NCBI RefSeq assembly: GCF_002699855.1
Contig: NZ_LKBW01000190.1
Span: 1 to 51,664 of the forward strand
Length of the DNA stretch: 51,664 nucleotides
Source of the DNA: Pseudomonas amygdali
GTDB lineage: Bacteria; Pseudomonadota; Gammaproteobacteria; Pseudomonadales; Pseudomonadaceae
Reading direction: 5' to 3'
Shown: positions 1 to 7,585 of the stretch, piece after piece
Layout: the number at the start of each line of letters is the position of its first letter
Numbering within the stretch: the stretch's first letter is position 1
Position numbers and translations under genes: made by a program
Notes under the pieces: generated by a model
The model's database searches: none
What the model was told of the DNA's origin: nothing
The model's input: only the letters and a program-made list of their open reading frames with translations

Positions 1-50
1 CAATATTCTTTCACGGCTGCGAGTTTTGCCTGCACTGTATATTTACCCAT
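1..50 (-). CDS. IS3-family transposase OrfA, N-terminal fragment
   Basis: The minus-strand frame starting at 50 encodes MGKYTVQAKLAAVKEY and continues off the left edge. This resembles the start of IS3-family (IS150-like) OrfA proteins, which open with a short basic segment leading into a helix-turn-helix that binds the terminal repeat. A GGAGG box lies 4 nt upstream. Only 16 complete codons are visible, so the family call rests on this short segment plus the IS-like terminus at 87. Confidence 0.6.
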   Translation of the reverse strand, partial: MGKYTVQAKLAAVKEY

Positions 51-87
51 GACGCCTCCAAAGGTTGCGTCCAACCTTCGGGGGTCA
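1..87 (-). mobile_element. End of an IS3-family insertion sequence, rest lies off the left edge
   Basis: Read on the minus strand, homology to the MBOAT gene stops at position 87 and a sequence beginning TGACCCCCGAAGGTTGGACG starts. IS3-family elements begin with TG, and their terminal repeats often contain a (A/G)GTTGGAC block. About 37 nt further in, a ribosome-binding site (GGAGG) precedes an ATG at 50 that opens a transposase-like reading frame. The other end and any target duplication are outside the window. The exact element cannot be named from this fragment. Confidence 0.75.
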
Positions 88-1107
88 TACCAGCCACGCC
101 ATGTGCCGCGCCCCACAACAGGTAGTTCCAGCTGTCGCCGCCATGCCACAGACCTGCGATGGCCATGGTCAGAAACAGGTTGCGATAGGTGTTCCAGACG
201 CCATGCCGGTTGCCGCCCAAGGCAATGTACAGGTAGTCGCGCAACCAGCTGGACAGCGACAGGTGCCAGCGCCGCCAGAAGTCCTGAATGCTGCTGGCCA
301 GGTACGGCCGGTTGAAGTTTTCGGGAAAGTGAAAGCCCAGCATCAGCCCAAGACCGATGGCCATGGCGCTGTAACCGGCAAAGTCAAAGAACAGTTGCAG
401 CGAGTACGCCAGACAGCCGATCCAGGCATCGGCCAGCGACGGCTCGGGCAAGTGAAACGCCACATCGACCAACGGTGACAAGGTGTCGGCCACCAGCACT
501 TTCATGCTCATGCCGATCATGAAACGGCGTGCGCCCAGAGCGAAATTCAGGCGGTTGAAATGACGCTGCACCAACTCGCGGCGCACCCAGTCATAGCGGA
601 TGATCGGCCCGGCAATCGAGTGGCCGAACATCGAGATGTAGGTCGCGTAATTGATGAAACTGCGCTCGACCGGCACGGTGTGCCTATGTACATCCACCAG
701 ATAGGAAATCGCCTGCAACACGATGAACGACAGCCCGGCCGGTAACGCCACGCGCTGCCATTGCAGCGGCATAGCTCCGTAATACTCATCAGCTGATTCC
801 AGCTGCCGGCGACGATGTTGGCGTATTTGTACCAGCACAGCACGGCGGTGTTGAACACGATCAGTGCCACCAGCAGACGCACCCGCCCTGTTGAGCCTTG
901 CCGCGCCCGATCGACCAGCAAACCGCCGACCCAGGCCACGATCTTCAACACGATGTGCAGGCTCAGAAACAGCGGGCTCAGCCAGCCGTAGAACAGCCAG
1001 CTGCCGATCAACAGAACGACGTTGCGCCACGCCGCAGGGCTTGCGGCATAGGCCAGCAAAAAAGCCGGCAGGAACACCATCAGAAACTCGAGCGAGGCGA
1101 ATACCAT
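87..1107 (-). pseudogene. wssH: wssH, cellulose O-acetyltransferase (MBOAT, AlgI-like), frameshifted and truncated
   Basis: MBOAT proteins such as AlgI and WssH are polytopic inner-membrane proteins that pass acetyl groups towards a periplasmic polysaccharide. The start is the ATG at 1107 (MVFASLEFLMVFLPAF), typical of AlgI; a GTG at 1116 is an alternative. The first about 110 residues are in one frame, up to about 775. The rest (MPLQWQRVALPAG, FWRRWHLSLSSWLRDYLYI, then GLWHGG with the conserved MBOAT histidine) is in another. A one-base loss in the GGAGCTATG stretch would explain the shift. The gene is then cut at 87 by an IS3-like end, losing roughly the last quarter of a usual 460-500 residue protein. 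It is the last wss gene visible; wssI, if present, lies beyond the insertion. Two independent lesions make it very likely non-functional. Confidence 0.88.
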
Positions 1108-1125
1108 AACGACCACAGAACCCGA

Positions 1126-1800
1126 TCAGTTGGACAGCGTGTCCGTGGCCGACAACAGGCGCGGTCCGGTGGCGGACGGCACCAGCAAAACGCTGTAGCG
1201 TTCACCGGCCTTGAGTTCCCCCAGATCCAGCGGTGCGCCGACAGTGGCGTTGGCGCAAACCAGCTGTACCGACAGGCTCACCGGATTGATCGAGCGGCGC
1301 TGCAACGTACCGGTCGGGATCGCCTTGAACAAATCAGCCGTGCGACCGGCCGGACGCAGGCTTGCCTCCACACAACCGGCATCCAGACTGAAAAACGCCA
1401 GCGAAGCCTTCAAACCGTTGAAATCATCAGGCTGCTCACGCACTGTCACCGCCGCAAGGCTGCCATCGGCCTGCACGGTGAGGACGACGGTGGCGAACTC
1501 GCCCGGCTCGACGCTGACGTCCATCGGCAGCTTTTTCTCACTGCTGATCAATGTGCCTTTTATCGAGCTGCTGGCCTGCACCGCAAAGAACAGCGACACC
1601 GGTTTTGCCGCGTCCAGTTGCAACGGTGCCTGGCCTTCCCGGGCAACCACTTGCAGCGGCGCGGCAGTGGCATTGACGAAGCGAATGAACGCCGAATCCT
1701 GCGCCGGGCCTGTCGGGTACAGGGCGATGTCGGCCGCCTGCGCTTGAGCACCGATCAAAAGGGCCGCGACGCTAGCGGCCATCAGGCGCAGGGCGATCAT
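1126..1800 (-). CDS. wssG: WssG, AlgF-like cellulose acetylation protein
   Basis: A 224-residue periplasmic protein with a clear signal peptide (MIALRLMAASVAALLIGAQA, cleavage about residue 22). In position and style it corresponds to WssG, the AlgF-like member of the wss operon that helps acetylate cellulose together with WssF, WssH and WssI. The mature part is beta-rich, starts with ADIALYPTGPAQDSAFIRFVN and resembles AlgF in its opening 'LYP..P..SAFIRFVN' pattern. Its ATG overlaps the stop of wssF (ATGA), so translation is probably coupled. No catalytic motif is visible; it likely acts as an adaptor. With wssH broken downstream, the protein probably has no acetyl donor partner here. Confidence 0.85.
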   Translation of the reverse strand: MIALRLMAASVAALLIGAQAQAADIALYPTGPAQDSAFIRFVNATAAPLQVVAREGQAPLQLDAAKPVSLFFAVQASSSIKGTLISSEKKLPMDVSVEPGEFATVVLTVQADGSLAAVTVREQPDDFNGLKASLAFFSLDAGCVEASLRPAGRTADLFKAIPTGTLQRRSINPVSLSVQLVCANATVGAPLDLGELKAGERYSVLLVPSATGPRLLSATDTLSN

Positions 1801-2483
1801 TGCTTCGCTCCGGCTGCGCTGACGCTGGTGACCGGGAGTTTGCCCAAGGCATCGCCAATCGCGGTGCCCCAGGATTTATAACCGGCGACGGTAAAGTGCT
1901 GACCGTCGGTGGTGATCCATTGTCCCGGTTTGGAGAAGCTCAGCGAGTCGATGTACGTGCAGGGCGCCACGTTGCTGGCCAGAAACTGCGACATCAACTG
2001 GGTACGTGCATCGTTCTTCTGGTACATGCCGCCCACCTTGCCCCACGCAGGGCCGACCCAGGCGCACTTGGTGCCCGTGGCCGCAATCGCCTTGGTCAGG
2101 CCGGTGACGCTTTGCCATGCCCAGGCCTTTGGAAACGAAGGCTTGTCATAGGAAGCCATTGTGTCGCCGATCACGATCACCACCAGATCAGGCTTGTCGG
2201 CCGCGATCAGCTCGCCGATGGGCGTGGTCGTGGCGTCACGTCCCTTGATGACGATCTTGCCGTTGCCTTTTTGCTCGGCCCCGCAATCGACCTTTTTGGT
2301 GATCAACCAGTCACCGGCACTCGCGCCACAGGCACCGGCACTCGCGCCACAGGCACCGATCGAATGCACGATAGCGCCCTGCCTGGTCAAGTTGTCGTGC
2401 AGCGGTTCCATCAGATGATCGGCCAGACTCATGTGGCTTTCTCCCAGGACCAGAAGGGTCATACCGGCAAGAACGGAAGGCAT
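1797..2483 (-). CDS. wssF: WssF, SGNH-hydrolase-like cellulose acetylation protein
   Basis: A 228-residue protein with the layout of a short SGNH/GDSL-type domain: a block I serine motif (VLGESH) near residue 15, a DLVVIVIGDTM strand in the middle and a C-terminal D.QHFT segment in the place of the catalytic Asp-x-x-His. In the wss operon of P. fluorescens, WssF is the AlgX-like partner for cellulose acetylation. The start ATG has a good GGAG site. The N-terminus is short and hydrophobic and may act as a signal or anchor. A 21-bp tandem repeat adds seven residues (ACGASAG twice) near residue 45, close to the block II glycine region. Stop overlaps the wssG start. Confidence 0.82.
   Translation of the reverse strand: MPSVLAGMTLLVLGESHMSLADHLMEPLHDNLTRQGAIVHSIGACGASAGACGASAGDWLITKKVDCGAEQKGNGKIVIKGRDATTTPIGELIAADKPDLVVIVIGDTMASYDKPSFPKAWAWQSVTGLTKAIAATGTKCAWVGPAWGKVGGMYQKNDARTQLMSQFLASNVAPCTYIDSLSFSKPGQWITTDGQHFTVAGYKSWGTAIGDALGKLPVTSVSAAGAKQ
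2312..2353. repeat. In-frame 21-bp tandem duplication within wssF
   Basis: Two exact consecutive copies of a 21-bp unit (2312-2332 and 2333-2353; each begins caccggcactcg and ends ccacagg). In the wssF frame this doubles the heptapeptide ACGASAG. The duplication keeps the reading frame, as expected of replication slippage. Confidence 0.95.
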
Positions 2484-2498
2484 CGAATTCTCCAGAAA

Positions 2499-5400
2499 TC
2501 AGTTGGAATAAGGTGAACGGTAAGGGCTGACCGGCAGTGCCATCGGGCCGGTCATGTCCTCGAACATGTAACGCAGGTAAAGCGCGCCGCTGAACTGGCG
2601 ATAGTCACGGGCATTGTCCAGGCCCAGATTGGCCCCCATGAACAGGCTGGAATCGAGCTTGTACTCGCCTGCCGCGCTCAGGTTGTAGCCAATTCCGGTT
2701 TTGCTCTGCCCTGTGTAGCGCTGGCCGGACGCGGCCTGCAGCGTGCTGTCGTCGGGGAAGAATTCGGCACCGTCCTGCTTGAAGTGCTGGACCCCGACCG
2801 AACTCTTGACCTGATAGCTGAAACGCTCGGTGCGCTGTGCCCACATCACCGGCACGCCGATGGCATAGAAGCTCTGCGGACTGAAATAGCCACCGTGGCC
2901 GTAAGTGAAGTAGCTCTGGTCATTGTCATAGCTCATGCCCATCAGGCTCAGGCCTGCGGTCAGCTTGCTGTCCTCGGCATTGCGCAGGTACCAGTAAACG
3001 CCGCCACCCACTTCGCCTCGGGTATTGGATTTCACGTTGTTGCCGACCAGCTTGTGCCACGAGCCGTAGCCATAACCGCCGATGGTCTGGTCGTCATAGC
3101 TGATCTGGCCACGCCCGCCGTTGGCCGTGACGCCGCCCCAGGACAGGCCGCTGCGCTCGTCGGTGGAACCGGCAAACGAGGTCACGCTGTCCGTCACCGG
3201 ACGCCGTGACACGTTGAGGCCGTAGCGCAGGTCCGGGTTGTCACCCAACGGCCGGTCGACACTCGCGCCACCCGCGACCGTGGTGTATTTGAAGCCCATC
3301 GGCGTGGTGCCGATATCGGCCTTGAGGCCTTCTTTGGGGCGCTCGAACGCTACCGCCAGACCGACACCCTTGTCGCTCTGCGAACCTGCAGCACCGCTGG
3401 TGCCACCGCCAAAACGGGCACTTGCATCGGATTTCACGCTGCCAGCATTCAGCGACACCGGCGTGACGCGCACGGCCACCCGGTTATCACCGGCAGGCAC
3501 GTTGATCTCAAGCGGGGTCTCGACCACGGTCAGTTTGCTCAGACCCGCCTCGCTGTTATTGCTACGCACGCTCAGGCCCTGACTGACGAAGCCACTGCGC
3601 TGCCCAAGAATACGATTGAGCGCCTGCTGCGCGCTGCTGGCCTGATCGCGGTCGGTGGCTGCCATGAACGGATTGCCGCGCACGCTTTGCGCACGTGCGG
3701 CAGACAGCGGCTGTTGTGCGGCGATCTGGCCGGGGTAAGCCGTGTCACGCGGTGCAGATGTTTCAAGCGCATTGCTTGTTTCAAGTGCTCTCCCACCGCT
3801 CAACGACACCTGAGCCGGGGCGGGAATCGCCGAAGCCGCCGCCAGGCTACGTGAACCGCCCGCCGCAAACGGGTTGGACGACGTTATGCTGGTCGGCACA
3901 GCCTGCGCAGCCATCACGCGCTGCTTTTCACTCTGTTCGATGGCCACGGCCTTGCGCAGCAACTCGGTGGCCGCGCCAGTCTGCCCCATGCTCTGGTAGA
4001 TACGTGCGGCTTCGGTCAGGGTCTGCGGGTCGTTGCGCTCCAGTTTGCGGAACTGGCTCAGGGCTTTTTCGGCAAAGCCATAATCATGCGCTTTGACCGC
4101 CGCATCAGCTGCGCCCAGCAGCACTTGCGGGTCATTGGGCTGACGCTGCAACAACGGTTTGTACAGCTCGAACGCGCGAGCGCTGTCGCCATTGGCGGTG
4201 TACATCCGGGCGAACGCCGACACCGCCTGAATGTCGTCCGGGCGCTGCGCCAAAGCCGGTGCCAGCGTGTCGTACGCGCCCGCCAGATCTCCACCCTCAC
4301 GCAGCAGATCGGCCTGGCGAATGCGGTAGCGGTACAAAAGGTCATCGAAGCGTTTGCGGGTCTGCGCGCTCATCGGCTGACCCTGCACGTTGCGCAGGAT
4401 CGCATTGACCTGCACATCATCACCCGCTGCGAGCAGCAGACCGGCGTATTGCAGCATCAGATCGGCCGACGGCGCCGGGGCCTGAGCGATGGCGGCAAGG
4501 GCCATTTCCTGACCGCGCGCGGGCTCGCCCGCATCAATGTAAGCGTTGGCCAGCGTGAGTTGACGCTCCGGGCTGCCGCTGGCGACCGGTTGCAGGCGAT
4601 CGAGCAGCGCCAACGCTTCCTGGCGCTGACCGCGTCGGGCGATGCCGATGGCCAGATTGATCTGCACGGTCATGGTGATTTCGTCAGCGAGCGCTTTCAT
4701 GTCCGGCGTGCGCTGATCCACCGGGATGCGCGCAAACGTGGTTTGCGCGTCCTGCCACTGGCCCATTTCCACCGACAGCAGTGCGCTGGTGTAGAGCGCA
4801 TCGATGTTATTGGGCTGGGCCTTGAGCAGCTCGTCGATCAGCACGCGCGCCTTGGGCGCTTCGTCGGTCTTGAGGTACAGGCGCGCCAGGTCAAAACGCG
4901 TCCAGACATTGTCCGGGTCGCTCTTCACCGCGTCTTTCAAGGCCGTCTGAGCAGCGCGAACATCGCCACGCTGCTCGGCCAGACGCGCCACTTGTGTGGA
5001 GCGCAGCGCCTTGAAGCGACCGCTGTCGCCCAGTTTGGCCTGTTCGCCCGGCGACAATGTGTCGAGCAGGCGTAGCGCTTCATCGGCCTGACCACGCTGG
5101 GCCAGCACGTTGATCAGCCCGCGTATTGCTTGCGGATTGCCGCGCTGGCTCGCGAGCACCTGACGATAGCCTGCCTGCGCGGCGTCCAGTTGCCCTGCCT
5201 GCACCTGCACGTCGGCCAGGGTCAAACGCACGTCGATGTTGTCAGGGTTTTCCCGCTGCGCCTGCGCCAGCAACGCTTGAGCCTTGCCGGTCTGTCCTTT
5301 GGCCTGTAGATCACGGGCTTGTTGCAGCGAGGTCCAGAGCTGTACGTTTTCCAGCGCGTTTTTCCAGCGCGCACCGCCCGGGTGGCGCGTGGCGCGGGTC

Positions 5401-6395
5401 AGCAATTGTTCGGCTTCAGGCAGCCGGTTCTGCTGCTGACGCACCACGCCCAGTCCGCCCAGCGCATCGACATCGTCCGCCTTGATTTTCAAGCGGGCGG
5501 CAAAGGCTTCTTCGGCCGCCGCGTGATCATTTCTTTCCAGCGCCTTCAAGCCACGCGCCACCAACGGGTCCTGCTGCCAGCCTGAGGCAGCGCCGCCAGT
5601 GTTCTGCTGGCGGCCCTTGTTCAACTGGTCGCGGATTTCCTGATCGTCGGGATGAATCTTGAGAAACGCGTCGAACAGTGGCACCTGCGCAGCCGCAGGC
5701 GGGCCGATCCAGACCAGCGCCATGCGCCAGCTCTGATCGGCGTCCCCGGCGATGTCCGGGTGCTTACTCAGGCGCGCCAGCGCAGCGATCCCTTCGGCCC
5801 GGGTGTCTTCGCGGCGGGCCAGGTGCTTGGCGAAGAACAGCGCCAGAATCGAGTCGTCCGGGTTCTGCCGCATCAGGCGTTCAAAGCCCTTGCGCGTTTC
5901 GGGCCAGTCCGCGCTGTTGAACCCCAGGTTGGTGTAGTACTCGCGCCCGATCGTGCCCTCGGGCAAACGGCCGTTGAACAGTTGGCGAAAGACCCCGGTC
6001 GCCTTGTCGCGCTCACCGGCATCGGCGAGGCGTCGGACCTCATCCAGCAAGGCCTGATTCTGCGGCTGAGCGAGGGCGATGTCCTGCTCCAGTTGCACCG
6101 ACTGCCACGGCACTGGCGACAGGGCCTGCAGACGAGCCAGGTAAGTCTGCGCCTGCTGCGGCTTGTTCTGTTTGACGCCGATCAGCCCCATGCCATACAA
6201 CGCGTCGATCTGATTGGGGTCGATCTGCAGCACCTTCTGCCAGACCTCGGCAGCCCGCACCGGGTTCGAGCGAGCCTGCCAGTACTGGCCCTGCTCGATC
6301 AACTGCGCCTCGGCGGTGGCGGCCTGAGCCTGAGAAACGCTGGCTGCGATCGCGGCAACCAACCCGATGACTAACGTGTGGCGGCGCGCGGGCAT
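2499..6395 (-). CDS. wssE: WssE, cellulose synthase subunit BcsC (TPR and outer-membrane beta-barrel)
   Basis: A 1298-residue secreted protein that carries nascent cellulose through the periplasm and outer membrane. A signal peptide (about residues 1-25, ending SQAQA) is followed by tandem tetratricopeptide repeats over about residues 30-860, for example VWQKVLQIDPNQIDALYGMG. A Ser/Ala/Gln-rich linker follows, then a C-terminal BcsC-type beta-barrel of about 340 residues with alternating aromatic strands, ending in YLRYMF and a short tail. Length fits the BcsC family. It lies 26 nt downstream of wssD and 15 nt upstream of wssF in a single operon. No frameshift is visible. The very long open frames on the opposite strand are GC-driven shadows. 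Confidence 0.95.
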   Translation of the reverse strand: MPARRHTLVIGLVAAIAASVSQAQAATAEAQLIEQGQYWQARSNPVRAAEVWQKVLQIDPNQIDALYGMGLIGVKQNKPQQAQTYLARLQALSPVPWQSVQLEQDIALAQPQNQALLDEVRRLADAGERDKATGVFRQLFNGRLPEGTIGREYYTNLGFNSADWPETRKGFERLMRQNPDDSILALFFAKHLARREDTRAEGIAALARLSKHPDIAGDADQSWRMALVWIGPPAAAQVPLFDAFLKIHPDDQEIRDQLNKGRQQNTGGAASGWQQDPLVARGLKALERNDHAAAEEAFAARLKIKADDVDALGGLGVVRQQQNRLPEAEQLLTRATRHPGGARWKNALENVQLWTSLQQARDLQAKGQTGKAQALLAQAQRENPDNIDVRLTLADVQVQAGQLDAAQAGYRQVLASQRGNPQAIRGLINVLAQRGQADEALRLLDTLSPGEQAKLGDSGRFKALRSTQVARLAEQRGDVRAAQTALKDAVKSDPDNVWTRFDLARLYLKTDEAPKARVLIDELLKAQPNNIDALYTSALLSVEMGQWQDAQTTFARIPVDQRTPDMKALADEITMTVQINLAIGIARRGQRQEALALLDRLQPVASGSPERQLTLANAYIDAGEPARGQEMALAAIAQAPAPSADLMLQYAGLLLAAGDDVQVNAILRNVQGQPMSAQTRKRFDDLLYRYRIRQADLLREGGDLAGAYDTLAPALAQRPDDIQAVSAFARMYTANGDSARAFELYKPLLQRQPNDPQVLLGAADAAVKAHDYGFAEKALSQFRKLERNDPQTLTEAARIYQSMGQTGAATELLRKAVAIEQSEKQRVMAAQAVPTSITSSNPFAAGGSRSLAAASAIPAPAQVSLSGGRALETSNALETSAPRDTAYPGQIAAQQPLSAARAQSVRGNPFMAATDRDQASSAQQALNRILGQRSGFVSQGLSVRSNNSEAGLSKLTVVETPLEINVPAGDNRVAVRVTPVSLNAGSVKSDASARFGGGTSGAAGSQSDKGVGLAVAFERPKEGLKADIGTTPMGFKYTTVAGGASVDRPLGDNPDLRYGLNVSRRPVTDSVTSFAGSTDERSGLSWGGVTANGGRGQISYDDQTIGGYGYGSWHKLVGNNVKSNTRGEVGGGVYWYLRNAEDSKLTAGLSLMGMSYDNDQSYFTYGHGGYFSPQSFYAIGVPVMWAQRTERFSYQVKSSVGVQHFKQDGAEFFPDDSTLQAASGQRYTGQSKTGIGYNLSAAGEYKLDSSLFMGANLGLDNARDYRQFSGALYLRYMFEDMTGPMALPVSPYRSPYSN

Positions 6396-6421
6396 GACGT
6401 CTCCCAGGATAATTTGAGGGT

Positions 6422-7582
6422 TCAGTCTTCACGGAACTGATAGCGTTTTTCGACCCAGCCCAAGGCAAACAGGCTGAGCATGAGGTTGTAATAGGCCGGT
6501 TCAGTGCGGTCTTTCGGGTCACGGGCCAGCGCCTGGCTGACCCCGGCTTCGACCCTGCGCTGTTGCTGCTCGGCCAGCCAGGTCTGACCCTTGGCCTGGA
6601 AGTACGGCAGCAACGCTGCCGAGTAACCAAACGGAGCCTGGCCCTGGCTCATGCCACTCATCACCTGGACTTTTTCCGGGGGCGTGCCGCTGGAGGCCGT
6701 GCTGACCGCCATGCCGTCGAGACGCGCCAGCAAGCGCGCGGCCAACGGGTCGGACGCAGGCGTCATGCCCGCCCAGAGGTAGACGCGAATCGCGTCATAG
6801 CTGCCCAGCTCGCCGGTGACCGGATCGACCACTAACAGACCGCTTTTCGGGGAGGTCCCGCGGTAGCCAACCCAATCGGCGATAAAGCCCTTGGGGCTCG
6901 ATGCGTCGATCAGCTTCGCGGTGTTGTCGGCAATTTCCTTCCATGGGCCGCCGGGTGCTTCTTTCGCCAGGCGCCGTAGCAGCGGAATAGGCAGGTAGCT
7001 GGCGTTCAAGCGCCATAGATGGTCAGGCTGCGCGAAACCTTCGGGGCCGGGCAGGAGCATTTTGCCGAGCCCCGGCAGATTGACCACCAGCCGCGACTCC
7101 ACGTTCTTGAGCAAGGCCAGCGCATCGTCTCTATAGGCCGGGTGCTGCCAGACGCGCGCCGCTTCGAGCAGCGCGTAGACGATCCACAGGTCGGCATCGG
7201 ACGCGGAGTTGGCGTCCTGAAGCGTCCAGTTGCCATCCTTGCCCTGCCCCCACAACCAGCCCGGCAGACGCGTTTTGACATCAGCCCCCATCATGTTCGC
7301 GGCGGTCCACGTCCACAGCGCGTCGAAGCGCGCGCGGTCATTGGCCACCAGAGCAAAGAGCATGCCGTAGGACTGACCTTCGGAGGTGCTGTGGTTGACC
7401 TTCAGGCTCGACTCCAGCATACGGCCGTCGGCCTGCACATAGCGCGTGGCATAGTCCTGCCAGAACGGCCAGGCCACAGCATCGCACGCGCTGTTCGCCA
7501 ACACCGGCGTCAGGGTCGCCGACGCCAGCAGGCCGACCAGCCAGCCCGAGGCGCGGCGCAGTTTCAGTGCACGGAGCGGCAT
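6422..7582 (-). CDS. wssD: WssD, periplasmic endo-beta-1,4-glucanase (GH8, BcsZ)
   Basis: A 386-residue GH8 cellulase of the type found in all proteobacterial cellulose operons, where it trims or untangles cellulose in the periplasm. A signal peptide ends near residue 29 (TPVLANSACD). The proton donor glutamate is in TSEGQSYGMLFALVANDR (Glu68). A downstream acidic motif, SASDADLWIVYALLEAAR, supplies the second conserved acidic position. YYNLMLSLFALGW near the C-terminus is also family-typical. The gene starts 3 nt after the wssC stop, so the two are tightly coupled. Active-site residues are present, so it is probably active. Confidence 0.95.
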   Translation of the reverse strand: MPLRALKLRRASGWLVGLLASATLTPVLANSACDAVAWPFWQDYATRYVQADGRMLESSLKVNHSTSEGQSYGMLFALVANDRARFDALWTWTAANMMGADVKTRLPGWLWGQGKDGNWTLQDANSASDADLWIVYALLEAARVWQHPAYRDDALALLKNVESRLVVNLPGLGKMLLPGPEGFAQPDHLWRLNASYLPIPLLRRLAKEAPGGPWKEIADNTAKLIDASSPKGFIADWVGYRGTSPKSGLLVVDPVTGELGSYDAIRVYLWAGMTPASDPLAARLLARLDGMAVSTASSGTPPEKVQVMSGMSQGQAPFGYSAALLPYFQAKGQTWLAEQQQRRVEAGVSQALARDPKDRTEPAYYNLMLSLFALGWVEKRYQFRED

Positions 7583-7585
7583 GGC

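Noticed and set aside
898..1881. 327-codon plus-strand frame opposite wssG/wssH
   Set aside because: Antisense shadow rich in Arg, His and Gln; no ribosome site or recognisable motif.
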